From Dyadobacter subterraneus (GTDB lineage: Bacteria > Bacteroidota > Bacteroidia > Cytophagales > Spirosomataceae): a stretch of DNA of 64,000 bases. The notes beneath the pieces were generated by a model, which saw only the letters and a program-made list of their open reading frames with translations, was not told where the DNA came from and made no database searches. Shown here in pieces: positions 46,947-55,591 of the stretch (positions are counted from its first letter, which is position 1; the number at the start of each line of letters is the position of its first letter). Made by a program: the position numbers and the translations under genes. Location: contig NZ_JACYGY010000001.1 of the NCBI RefSeq assembly GCF_015221875.1, positions 3,140,501 to 3,204,500 on the forward strand, written 5' to 3'.

Positions 46947-48242
46947 ATGAAGTCAAAAATAATTTTTCTTCTCATTGCTTCTGCCCTGGGTGTGCCGGAA
47001 ATCAGTTCTGCGCAAAAGCTGACCAAACAGGAAATTGCAATCGTAAAGAATGTCGAGAAAAATCATGAGGATGCAGTAAAATTTCTTGAAAAAACCGTCA
47101 ACATAAATAGCGGTACCAACAATACCGAAGGCGTGAAAACGGTCGGAGCGATCTACCGGAAAATGCTTGATGATATGGGTTTCACCACGACTTGGGTCGA
47201 TATGCCCGCCTCCATGAAAAGGGGCGGGCATTTGGTTGCTGAGATCAAAGGAACCAAAGGCAAGAAATTGTTACTGAATTCTCATATGGACACGGTTTTT
47301 GATCTCAATAGTCCATTTCAAAAATGGTCGGTGAAAGATTCAATCGCATCCGGTCCCGGTGCTAATGATACCAAAGGCGGCATTATGATCATGCTTTATG
47401 CGCTGAAAGCGATGTATGAAACCGGCCAGTTGAAAGACAGACAAATTGTAATTGTCATCCACGGCGACGAAGAAAGTGCCGGTTCTCCCATTGAAATAAG
47501 CAGAAAAGATTTAGTGGACGCAGCCAAGCGTAGTGATTATGCACTTTGTTTTGAATCCGGAAAAGAATTCAACTCAGCGTCAATCGCAAGACGTGGCGGA
47601 AGCGGCTGGACTTTAAAAGTTACAGCAAAACAATCTCACTCCGGACAAATATTTTCAGAAAAAGCCGGACCTGGTGCGATCTATGAAACGGCAAGAATCC
47701 TGAGCCGTTTTAAAGAAGAATTACAGGAGAAATTCCTGACATTCAGTCCTGGCATTATGGTAGCTGGCGCGGAAGCAAATATCGATTCAACCGGACTTCG
47801 CGGAACTGCGTTTGGGAAATCTAACATCGTAGCCACAACAAGTATCGTAAAAGGAGACCTCCGTTATATTTCTATTGAACAAATGGAAAAGGCTCGTGCT
47901 AAAATGTTAGCGATTGTAAAAGAAGGTTTTCCGCATACCGAAGCAGAAATTACTTTTACGGGTGGTTCAGGTGCAATGCCGCCAACGCCTGGTAATGAAA
48001 AATTGCTTGGTATACTAAGTCAGGCCAGTCAGGATCTTGGTCAGGGAAAAGTTACGGCTTTCGATCCGGCGCTTCGTGGCGGCGGAGATATGACACAAAT
48101 CGCGCAGTATATTGATGTCGTCGACGGACTTGGAACAGTTGGCGGAAACGCGCATGCACCTGATGAATATGTCAATTTGAATTATGTTGAAGGAATTATA
48201 AAGCGTATGGCGGTTTTTATGCACCGCCTTTCCACGAATTGA
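46947..48242 (+). CDS. M20 metallopeptidase, glutamate carboxypeptidase-like (copy 1)
   Basis: 431-residue exported zinc peptidase like carboxypeptidase G2 (signal ends at SSAQ). Zinc ligands: His113 in NSHMDTV with catalytic Asp115, Asp141 in GANDTKGG, and Glu175-Glu176 in HGDEESAGSP. A dimerisation domain occupies about 220-330. Such enzymes remove C-terminal Glu or other residues from peptides and N-acyl amino acids. Tandem with a paralogue of identical length 43 bp downstream. Confidence 0.92.
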   Translation: MKSKIIFLLIASALGVPEISSAQKLTKQEIAIVKNVEKNHEDAVKFLEKTVNINSGTNNTEGVKTVGAIYRKMLDDMGFTTTWVDMPASMKRGGHLVAEIKGTKGKKLLLNSHMDTVFDLNSPFQKWSVKDSIASGPGANDTKGGIMIMLYALKAMYETGQLKDRQIVIVIHGDEESAGSPIEISRKDLVDAAKRSDYALCFESGKEFNSASIARRGGSGWTLKVTAKQSHSGQIFSEKAGPGAIYETARILSRFKEELQEKFLTFSPGIMVAGAEANIDSTGLRGTAFGKSNIVATTSIVKGDLRYISIEQMEKARAKMLAIVKEGFPHTEAEITFTGGSGAMPPTPGNEKLLGILSQASQDLGQGKVTAFDPALRGGGDMTQIAQYIDVVDGLGTVGGNAHAPDEYVNLNYVEGIIKRMAVFMHRLSTN

Positions 48243-48285
48243 TTAAATTCCAGAATTATTTATTTGCTTCAATCACTCCATTATT

Positions 48286-49581
48286 ATGAAATATAAGATT
48301 TATACTGCCGGTTTACTTGGATTACTGGGTTCTCTTCAATCCGTGTCCTTTGCCCAGAAATTGTCAAAAGAAGAAGTGCTTATCACAAAAAACGTTGAAA
48401 AAAATCACAAGGAGTCTGTAAAGTTTTTAGAAGAAACGGTCAATATCAATAGTGGCTCACAAAATCCTGCCGGTGTTAAAAAAGTAGGTGCGCTTTACAA
48501 AAAATTGCTTGAAGATATCGGTTTCACTACGACCTGGGTAGATATGCCTGAATCCATGAATCGCGGCGGACATTTGATTGCTGAAATCAAAGGAACAAAA
48601 GGAAAGAAATTGTTGCTGATCGGGCACATGGATACCGTTTTTGAAGCGGACAGTCCATTCCAGAAATGGGAACAAAAAGATACCATTGCCGTTGGTCCGG
48701 GATCTTGTGATATGAAAGGTGGAAACATGGTAATGATCTATGCCTTAAAAGCGATGAAAGAAGCCAATTTGTTGAAAGACAGACAAATTGTGGTAATCAT
48801 TCATGGTGACGAAGAAAGTGCAGGATCGCCGATTGAGATCAGTCGCAAGGACATTATTGATATTGCAAAAAGAAGTGATATTGCTTTGGGATTTGAGAAT
48901 GGAACAGGCTTTAATTATGCTACTGTTGCTCGTCGTGGCGCTAGTGGCTGGTCTTTGAAAGTTTCAGGAAAGCAGTCTCATTCATCAGGGATTTTTTCTG
49001 CAAATGCTGGCGCAGGAGCGATTTACGAAACCGCGAGAATTCTTAATTCTTTCTATACAGAATTGCAGGAGCCAAATTTGACATACAGTCCGGGCCTGAT
49101 CATGGGCGGAACAGCAACCGATATGACGGCAACTTCAATCGAAGGAAAAGCATCCGGAAAAACCAATCTGATTGCCAACACAACGGTTGTAAACGGAGAT
49201 CTTCGTTTTCTTACCAACGAACAATTACAAAATGCCCGCGCAAAAATGACAGCGATTGTTGGCAAAAATCTTCCTTTGACAAAAGCAGAAATCACGTTTA
49301 AAGACGGCTACCCTGCCATGCCTCCAACCGAAGGAAATATGGGTGTGTTGAGCGTTTTGAATAAAGTAAGTTTGGATTTGGGACAAGGCGAAGTGAAAGC
49401 ATTTGATCCGGGAAAAAGAGGTGCAGGCGATATTTCTTTTGTTGCGCAATATGTTGACGGACTGGACGGCTTAGGCGTTCAAGGCGGCGGTGCCCATGCT
49501 CCGGGAGAATATGTTAATCTTAATTCAATTGAAGCAATTGTGAAACGTACAGCGATCTTGATGTTAAGATTAACAAAATAA
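48286..49581 (+). CDS. M20 metallopeptidase, glutamate carboxypeptidase-like (copy 2)
   Basis: 431-residue paralogue of the preceding gene, similar over its entire length and with the same signal layout. Active-site residues His114-Asp116, Asp142 and Glu176-Glu177 are kept, but Cys141 precedes the bridging Asp (GSCDMKGG against GANDTKGG in copy 1). The pair may have diverged for different side chains. A repeat-rich 265-bp gap follows. Confidence 0.92.
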   Translation: MKYKIYTAGLLGLLGSLQSVSFAQKLSKEEVLITKNVEKNHKESVKFLEETVNINSGSQNPAGVKKVGALYKKLLEDIGFTTTWVDMPESMNRGGHLIAEIKGTKGKKLLLIGHMDTVFEADSPFQKWEQKDTIAVGPGSCDMKGGNMVMIYALKAMKEANLLKDRQIVVIIHGDEESAGSPIEISRKDIIDIAKRSDIALGFENGTGFNYATVARRGASGWSLKVSGKQSHSSGIFSANAGAGAIYETARILNSFYTELQEPNLTYSPGLIMGGTATDMTATSIEGKASGKTNLIANTTVVNGDLRFLTNEQLQNARAKMTAIVGKNLPLTKAEITFKDGYPAMPPTEGNMGVLSVLNKVSLDLGQGEVKAFDPGKRGAGDISFVAQYVDGLDGLGVQGGGAHAPGEYVNLNSIEAIVKRTAILMLRLTK

Positions 49582-49615
49582 AGATTGATGAAAATTCAAA
49601 ACTCTCGATTTTATT

Positions 49616-49794
49616 AAAGGCGCAGAGCGCCAACATATTTGTAGAAAGTCAAATATGTTTCATTAGATGTAAAGGTGCAGAGCACCAAAATATTTTTGGA
49701 AAACAAGCGAAATCTAAATGCGCAATAAAATTGCGGAGCACCGAAATACTTGTAGCGAAAGATTTCCAATATGATCGTAAAGGTGCAGCACACC
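49616..49794. repeat. Tandem intergenic repeats of about 55 bp with small palindromes
   Basis: Four imperfect units start at about 49616, 49671, 49727 and 49779. Each starts AAAGG(C/T)GCAGAGC(G/A)CC or a decayed version, followed by an A/T-rich ATATTTGTAG-like part. The head is a five-base-pair palindrome around AGA. No coding content. Such GGTGCAGAGCACC units are reminiscent of intergenic repeat families in Cytophagales, though I cannot confirm copies elsewhere. Confidence 0.8.
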
Positions 49795-49846
49795 GCAATA
49801 ATTTCCGCAATAATCCCAAAAACTGGAAAATAACCCACTTTTTAAA

Positions 49847-52033
49847 ATGAAAAAAATAACCATTTTCGCCTTTCTTGCATTGTCCTTCAATGTGTCAGCA
49901 CAGACATTTTCTCCAAAAGAAATTAAGGCTTTGAAAAAAGAAGCAGCGCAGATTACTATCGTCAAAGATAAGTACGGCGTTCCCCATGTGTACACAAAAA
50001 CCGATGAGCAGGCTGTCTTTGGAATGAGTTATGTACAATGCGAAGAATTCTTCGATAAACTGGAATCGTCGTTGATCAGTCGTTTAGGGCGTCAGTCGGA
50101 AATAGATGGTGAAGCCGCGATTTATAAAGATCTCTGGACAAGAATGTACACCGATTCTACACGGGCAAAAGCTCTGTACAAAGAATCTCCAAAATGGTTA
50201 CAGAAACTATGTGACGGATTTGCCGGAGGTGTCAACCTTTACCTGATTACGCATCCAGACAAAAAGACAAAGCTGATCAAGCGCATGGAACCCTGGATGT
50301 CGTTGATGAATAATGTCCCTGCTTTGGGTGGAAGCAATATCGACGAGGCTGGTTTTGCTGCATTATATTCCAAAAAAGGACCAAGATTTACTTCTTACTT
50401 ACCAAGTTTTGAACCAGACAATTTCCGTGAGCCAGCAGGATCAAATGGCTGGGCGATAGCACCTTCGCGTACGAAAAGCAAAAATGCGATGATCCTGATC
50501 AATCCGCATTCAGAGTTTTACGGACGTATTGAAATTCAGGTTACGAGTGAAGAAGGTCTTAACTCTTACGGAGCACCATTTATTGGCCAATTCAGCTTGT
50601 TCCAGGGTTTCAATGAATATCTTGGCTGGATGCATCCGGTTTCTTTGTCTGATGGGAAAGACTTATACGCAGAAATGGTTGAGCAAAAAGATGGAAAGTA
50701 TTATTACAAATACAACGGCGAAATGAAAGCGGTTGATAGTACTGAAATCACAATTCCTTATAAAAAAGGAAATGAAATCCTGACTAAAAAATTCACCGTT
50801 TACCGCACGCATCACGGTCCGGTAGTTTCTATTCTGAACAAAAAGTGGGTTTCCTTAAAAACCATCGACGGAAGTATTGATCTTCTTGCCATGCATTGGG
50901 AAAAAATGAAAGCGAAAAACTTCGATCAGTTTAAAGCTTCTATGGACAAACGTGTGATGACGGGAAGTAACGTCATGTACGCCGACAGAGATGGTAATAT
51001 CGCTTACTGGCACGGAAACTTCGTTCCAAAAAAAGATCCTTCATTAAACTGGAAACGTCCGGTGGATGGAAGTACCGATGCAACGGAATGGAAAGGAACC
51101 TATTCACTGGATGAAATTCCTAACTACAAAAACCCGGCAAACGGATGGCTGCAAAATTGTAATTCAACAGTTTTGTACGCAACCGGTAAGTACGATTCTA
51201 CGATGGCAAAAAAGCCCGAATATATGTTCCCGGATGGACATACGCCGCGTGCAATGGATGCCATTCGGGTTCTGGATAAGATTCAGGATGCAACCATGGA
51301 CGATATTATCGCCGCTGCACATGATACCTATTTGCCAAATGCGGCACGTTTCATTCCAAATCTGATCTATTCTTACACGAGTTCAGAAAAGCCAATGCCG
51401 GAATTAGCAGGACCGATTGAGGTTTTGAAAAAATGGGATTTCAGAACCGATACAAGTTCGATCGCTACGACACTTGCCGTCATGTGGATTGAAAAAGTGA
51501 TTGAAATGGACGTGGCCAAATTGGAAAAACCATATACCAACGAAGAAAGATATTCTGTAACGAACGGAGCAGCGGTATCGACGGACAATCTGACTGCCCG
51601 CCAAATGACAGATGCTCTCAGAGATATCGTTGCTGAGTTGACAAAAGATTTTGGAACATGGAAAGTAGCCTGGGGAACCGTTAACCGTTACCAGAGAAAT
51701 CCGGAAGGAGAACTGGGAACCGACAGCAAAAAAAGCTGGCCATTACCAGCAACGCCTGGATACCTGGGTTCTTTGAATGCCTATGTGAGCAAGAAAAGTC
51801 CTGACTCGAAAAACCGTTATGGTATCACCGGAAACACTTTTGTAGCCGTGGTAGAATTTGGTAAAGAACTGAAAGCCAAAACGATTTTGACTGGCGGTGC
51901 AAGTTCTGATCCGGCTTCGCCACATTTTACAGATCAGGTTGATGGGTATATCAATCATCAATACAAAGACATCTTTTTCTATAAAAAAGATGTCCTGAAA
52001 AACGCTGAGAAAACCTATCATCCCGGAGAATAA
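49847..52033 (+). CDS. Penicillin acylase family protein (S45, Ntn hydrolase)
   Basis: 728-residue exported precursor (signal ends at VSAQ). Members self-cleave into alpha and beta chains; the new beta-chain N-terminal Ser is the nucleophile. The processing site is in EPAGSNGWAIAPSRT between Gly198 and Ser199. KDKYGVPHVY at the start and a later conserved Asn (LQNCNSTVLY) fit the fold. Substrates of the family include penicillins, acyl-homoserine lactones and other N-acyl compounds; here an N-acyl amino acid or peptide is suggested by the neighbouring peptidases. A terminator follows. Confidence 0.92.
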   Translation: MKKITIFAFLALSFNVSAQTFSPKEIKALKKEAAQITIVKDKYGVPHVYTKTDEQAVFGMSYVQCEEFFDKLESSLISRLGRQSEIDGEAAIYKDLWTRMYTDSTRAKALYKESPKWLQKLCDGFAGGVNLYLITHPDKKTKLIKRMEPWMSLMNNVPALGGSNIDEAGFAALYSKKGPRFTSYLPSFEPDNFREPAGSNGWAIAPSRTKSKNAMILINPHSEFYGRIEIQVTSEEGLNSYGAPFIGQFSLFQGFNEYLGWMHPVSLSDGKDLYAEMVEQKDGKYYYKYNGEMKAVDSTEITIPYKKGNEILTKKFTVYRTHHGPVVSILNKKWVSLKTIDGSIDLLAMHWEKMKAKNFDQFKASMDKRVMTGSNVMYADRDGNIAYWHGNFVPKKDPSLNWKRPVDGSTDATEWKGTYSLDEIPNYKNPANGWLQNCNSTVLYATGKYDSTMAKKPEYMFPDGHTPRAMDAIRVLDKIQDATMDDIIAAAHDTYLPNAARFIPNLIYSYTSSEKPMPELAGPIEVLKKWDFRTDTSSIATTLAVMWIEKVIEMDVAKLEKPYTNEERYSVTNGAAVSTDNLTARQMTDALRDIVAELTKDFGTWKVAWGTVNRYQRNPEGELGTDSKKSWPLPATPGYLGSLNAYVSKKSPDSKNRYGITGNTFVAVVEFGKELKAKTILTGGASSDPASPHFTDQVDGYINHQYKDIFFYKKDVLKNAEKTYHPGE

Positions 52034-52038
52034 CAAAC

Positions 52039-52069
52039 AAAATCCGTCTGTCAAAAGCAGACGGATTTT
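52039..52069. terminator. Intrinsic terminator after penicillin acylase gene
   Basis: AAAATCCGTCTG (52039-52050) pairs perfectly with CAGACGGATTTT (52058-52069) around TCAAAAG. It lies 5 nt after the stop codon and splits the locus into at least two transcription units. Confidence 0.88.
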
Positions 52070-52127
52070 CTGGTTTAAAAAAGGTGATTTTTGTTGAAGT
52101 ACGAATTGGTTAAAGATCAAACTTTTT

Positions 52128-52168
52128 AATATCCGTCCGACGGCGGGAAAAGCCGTCCGACCGGTATT
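52128..52168. repeat. Inverted repeat with internal direct repeat
   Basis: GACGGC (52139-52144) pairs with GCCGTC (52152-52157) around GGGAAAA; outer AATATCCG/CCGGTATT pairs imperfectly. CGTCCGAC appears twice in direct orientation. It sits in the 279-bp leader of the TldD gene, where it could be regulatory or a repeat remnant. Confidence 0.45.
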
Positions 52169-52312
52169 GAAAACTCTGACAGAGCTAAAAACTTATTCAA
52201 TCTTTCAGTAATAAAAAGCAGGAATAAACCACACTATCAAAACCAGAACAAAAAACAAAAAATCCAATAAACTCTTAACGATCAAGTAACTCATTTAGTA
52301 AAACGATTTTTT

Positions 52313-53950
52313 ATGAACAGAAGAAAGTTTGTTCAGTTATCCGGAATGGGAGCCGCGTTATTTTCCTCCGGAATGGTGCAGGGCAGGATCATCTCGGCAG
52401 AAGATTTAATGATGCCAGGCATTGATGTTACCGCAAAAAAACGACTGGCCGACGTAGCACTGAACGCTGCAAAAAGCAAAGGTGCAACTTACGCCGATGT
52501 AAGAATTGGCAGGTATTTGAGACAGTATTTTTTTACCAAAGAAATGCGGGTTGAAAATATTGTCAACTCAGAATCTTACGGTTTAGGAATTCGTGTGATT
52601 GCAAACGGAACATGGGGTTTCTGTGCAACAAATGACTTGTCGGTTGATAGCATTGCAAAATGTGCAGCGACTGCCGTGGCCATAGCAAAAGCGAATTCTG
52701 AAATGCAGGAGGAGCCGGTAATTCTGGCCCCTCAAAAAGGTGTAGGAATCCAGACCTGGAAAACGCCGATCACTAAAAATGCTTTCACAATTCCTGTGAA
52801 AGAAAAGATTGATCTGTTGATGAAAGTAAATGGTGAAGCGATCAAAAATGGCGCGACATTCGTAAACTCGAACCTGTTTTTCATCAACGAACAGAAATAT
52901 TTCGCATCGACCGATGGCTCTTACATTGATCAGGATGTGCACAGAATGTGGCCGACATTCACTGTGACGGCAGTTGACAAAAAAGCTGGGAAATTCAAAA
53001 CCCGCGACGCGTTAAGTGCTCCAATTGGTATGGGTTATGAATATCTGGACGGACTGGCTTCTGAAAAAATGTCAATTCTGGGAAAACCTACCGTTTATCG
53101 TTTTTCTTACGATATGGTCGAAGATGCAATTCTCGCAGCGCATCAGGCGCAGGAAAAACTGACTGCTAAAACGGTTGTTGCAGGGAAATATGATATGATA
53201 CTGGATCCTTCAAATCTCGGTTTAACGATTCATGAATCCGTAGGCCACCCGCTGGAACTAGACCGTGTTCTGGGCTACGAAGCAAACCTTGCAGGAACCA
53301 GTTTTGCGACGATGGAGAAATGGGAATCGAAAACATTTGAGTACGGTAGCAAGATCGTGAATTTTGTTGCTGATAAAACGCAGCCTAATAGTATGGCCGC
53401 CGTTGGATATGACGATGAAGGCGTGCCTTGTAAAAACTGGAATCTGATCAAGGACGGAATTCTTGTAAACTATCAGGCAACGCGTGATCAGGTTCATTTA
53501 CTTGGCGAGAAGGAATCGCAGGGTTGCAGTTTCGCCGATAGCTGGGATTCGATTCAGTTTCAACGAATGCCCAATGTTTCGTTGCAGCCCGGTAAGGAAA
53601 AATACGGCGTTGCTGACATGATTAAGGACACAGAAAAGGGAATCTATATCTTAGGAAGAGGCTCGTCCTCCATTGATCAGCAGCGCTATAATTTCCAGTT
53701 TAGCGGCCAATTATTTTATGAGGTGAAAAACGGCGAAATTGTCGGGATGCTGGATAATGCGGCATATCAGTCTAATTCTCAGGAGTTTTGGAATTCATGT
53801 GCGAAGATCTGTGACAAGGATGATTATCGTTTGTTCGGGACTCTTTTTGATGGAAAAGGTCAGCCTGGCCAGTCGAGCGCGGTATCTCATGGATGTTCGA
53901 CTTCGCGGTTTAATGGCGTGAATGTGATTAATACAGGGCGCAAAATATGA
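52313..53950 (+). CDS. TldD-like metalloprotease with Tat signal
   Basis: 545 residues. MNRRKFVQLS plus a short hydrophobic segment is a twin-arginine export motif, unusual because TldD of E. coli is cytosolic. The TldD zinc-peptidase motif HESVGH (His307, Glu308, His312) is present in LTIHESVGHPLELDRVLGYE. In E. coli TldD/TldE form a heterodimer with a narrow channel that degrades unfolded short peptides and matures the RiPP microcin B17. The partner gene follows 103 bp downstream. Extra-cytoplasmic location would let it process imported peptides. Confidence 0.9.
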   Translation: MNRRKFVQLSGMGAALFSSGMVQGRIISAEDLMMPGIDVTAKKRLADVALNAAKSKGATYADVRIGRYLRQYFFTKEMRVENIVNSESYGLGIRVIANGTWGFCATNDLSVDSIAKCAATAVAIAKANSEMQEEPVILAPQKGVGIQTWKTPITKNAFTIPVKEKIDLLMKVNGEAIKNGATFVNSNLFFINEQKYFASTDGSYIDQDVHRMWPTFTVTAVDKKAGKFKTRDALSAPIGMGYEYLDGLASEKMSILGKPTVYRFSYDMVEDAILAAHQAQEKLTAKTVVAGKYDMILDPSNLGLTIHESVGHPLELDRVLGYEANLAGTSFATMEKWESKTFEYGSKIVNFVADKTQPNSMAAVGYDDEGVPCKNWNLIKDGILVNYQATRDQVHLLGEKESQGCSFADSWDSIQFQRMPNVSLQPGKEKYGVADMIKDTEKGIYILGRGSSSIDQQRYNFQFSGQLFYEVKNGEIVGMLDNAAYQSNSQEFWNSCAKICDKDDYRLFGTLFDGKGQPGQSSAVSHGCSTSRFNGVNVINTGRKI

Positions 53951-54053
53951 TCTTGATTTTCTTGATTTGAGGATTTAATCAGGATGTCAATTGCATTTTT
54001 TTGAATGATTAGATAGATATGCTTTTTGTAAATTATTAAATGAATGATCCCGT

Positions 54054-55370
54054 ATGGAGATTTTAACGAAAGAAGAAGCGAAAAAAATTATAGATAAGGT
54101 TTTAGGATATTCGAAAGCGGACGAAGCAAGCGTTGAGCTTACCGGAAAACGAACAGGAAATATTCGTTTTGCGCGTAATTCGGTTTCCACGAGTGCCGAA
54201 ACTTATAACTTGTCGTTATCAATTACTTCTGTTTTTGGTAAAAAACAGGGTACGTCAACGGTCAACGAATTTGATGATGCATCGCTTGAAAAAGCGGTGA
54301 GGCGCTCGGAGGAAGTTGCAAAACTGGCACCTGAAAATGTTGAATACTTGCCTATGCCAGGCCCACAAAAATATCTGGAAAGTAAAGGTTTTCTGGATAC
54401 TACGGCGAAGATTGATCCTGCTCAGCGTGCCAAGTTTGCGAAGGATAGCATTATTCCTGTTCGTGAAAATAAGCTGACTGGCGCAGGATATTTAGAAGAT
54501 TCTGCCGGTTTTGAAGCGCTTGGAAATAGCAAAGGTTTATTTGCTTATAACAAAAGTACCTCTGTTGATTTTTCAATAACGGTTCGTACGGCTGATGGTT
54601 TGGGATCGGGTTATGGTTCTGGTGATTTCAATGACAGTGCGTTGATGGATACAAAAGTCGCTACCAAAGTTGCGATGCAAAAAGCCATTTCTTCCAGAGG
54701 TGCAAAAGCTTTTGAGCCGGGAAAATACACCGTAATTCTTGAACCTACTGCCGCGGGAGAATTGATTTCTTTCATGATCCGCGCCATGGATGCCAGAACG
54801 GCTGATGAGGGAAGAAGTTTCCTGAGCAAAAAAGGCGGAGGAACCCGAATAGGAGAGAAGTTGCTCGATGAACGTGTCACCATTTATTCTGACCCAACGG
54901 ATAAAGATATTCCTGCAAAACCTTTTTCATCAGAAGGGCTTCCTCTTGAAAAAGTTGTTTGGTTCGATAAAGGTGTGGTAAAAAATATGTCTTATTCTCG
55001 CTATTGGGCACAAAGTAAAGGTATTGCGCCAATCCTTGCACCAGATGGATTTATCATGGAAGGTGGAACCGGTTCTTTGGAAGATCTGATAAAAGATACT
55101 GAAAAAGGAATTCTTGTAACCCGTTTCTGGTACACACGCTGGCTTGACCCACAGACTTTGCTCTACACCGGACTTACGCGTGACGGTACTTTTTATATCG
55201 AAAACGGACAGATCAAACATCCGGTCAAAAACTTCCGGTTTAATGAAAGTCCAGTGATTATGCTAAACAATCTGGAAGCGATGGGTAAATCCGTCAGAAC
55301 CAGAGGCAATATGGTGCCGCCTTTAAAAATCCGCGATTTTACTTTTTCAAGTCTTTCAGACGCAGTATAG
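54054..55370 (+). CDS. TldE/PmbA-like partner protein
   Basis: 438 residues of the TldD/PmbA fold: FARNSVSTSAETYNL, RSEEVAKLAPE, TADGLGSGYGSGDF, GKYTVILEPTAAGELISFM and the end NLEAMGKSVRTRGNMVPPLKI. It lacks the HExxxH zinc motif (LEPTAAGEL at the equivalent place), so it is the non-catalytic TldE-type subunit. No export signal is visible from the ATG at 54054, although its partner carries a twin-Arg signal; hitch-hiker export as a complex, or a cytosolic location, are both possible. Confidence 0.88.
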   Translation: MEILTKEEAKKIIDKVLGYSKADEASVELTGKRTGNIRFARNSVSTSAETYNLSLSITSVFGKKQGTSTVNEFDDASLEKAVRRSEEVAKLAPENVEYLPMPGPQKYLESKGFLDTTAKIDPAQRAKFAKDSIIPVRENKLTGAGYLEDSAGFEALGNSKGLFAYNKSTSVDFSITVRTADGLGSGYGSGDFNDSALMDTKVATKVAMQKAISSRGAKAFEPGKYTVILEPTAAGELISFMIRAMDARTADEGRSFLSKKGGGTRIGEKLLDERVTIYSDPTDKDIPAKPFSSEGLPLEKVVWFDKGVVKNMSYSRYWAQSKGIAPILAPDGFIMEGGTGSLEDLIKDTEKGILVTRFWYTRWLDPQTLLYTGLTRDGTFYIENGQIKHPVKNFRFNESPVIMLNNLEAMGKSVRTRGNMVPPLKIRDFTFSSLSDAV

Positions 55371-55374
55371 CAGC

Positions 55375-55560
55375 GGCTTTCAGCTATCGGCAGTCGGCTT
55401 TCAGATTCTGGTAAAAAATAATTTATTGCCAAAATCTGATTGCCGAATACCGAAAACTGAATATTTAGTCCGAATTGAATTTTGCTGTTAGTAAGTATCT
55501 GATTATCAAAAAGCTAAGCAAAACCCAAATCTGAATGCCGATTGCCGAAAGCCGACGGCC
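55375..55560. repeat. Intergenic repeat with two inverted and one direct GCCGA-rich arms
   Basis: The left arm 55375-55411 (GGCTTTCAGCTATCGGCAG...) is an imperfect inverted copy of the right arm 55524-55560 (...GCCGATTGCCGAAAGCC). A third copy at about 55431-55462 (AATCTGATTGCCGAATACCG) has the orientation of the right arm. Fills most of the 221-bp gap before the M14 peptidase gene; could fold into a long hairpin. No coding content. Confidence 0.75.
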
Positions 55561-55591
55561 TATAAATAACCTTTACTACTTCTAATCCGCT

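Noticed and set aside
49616..49794. CRISPR array
   Set aside because: Units are imperfect, spacing 52-56 bp with similar rather than unique intervening sequence, and no cas genes are present.
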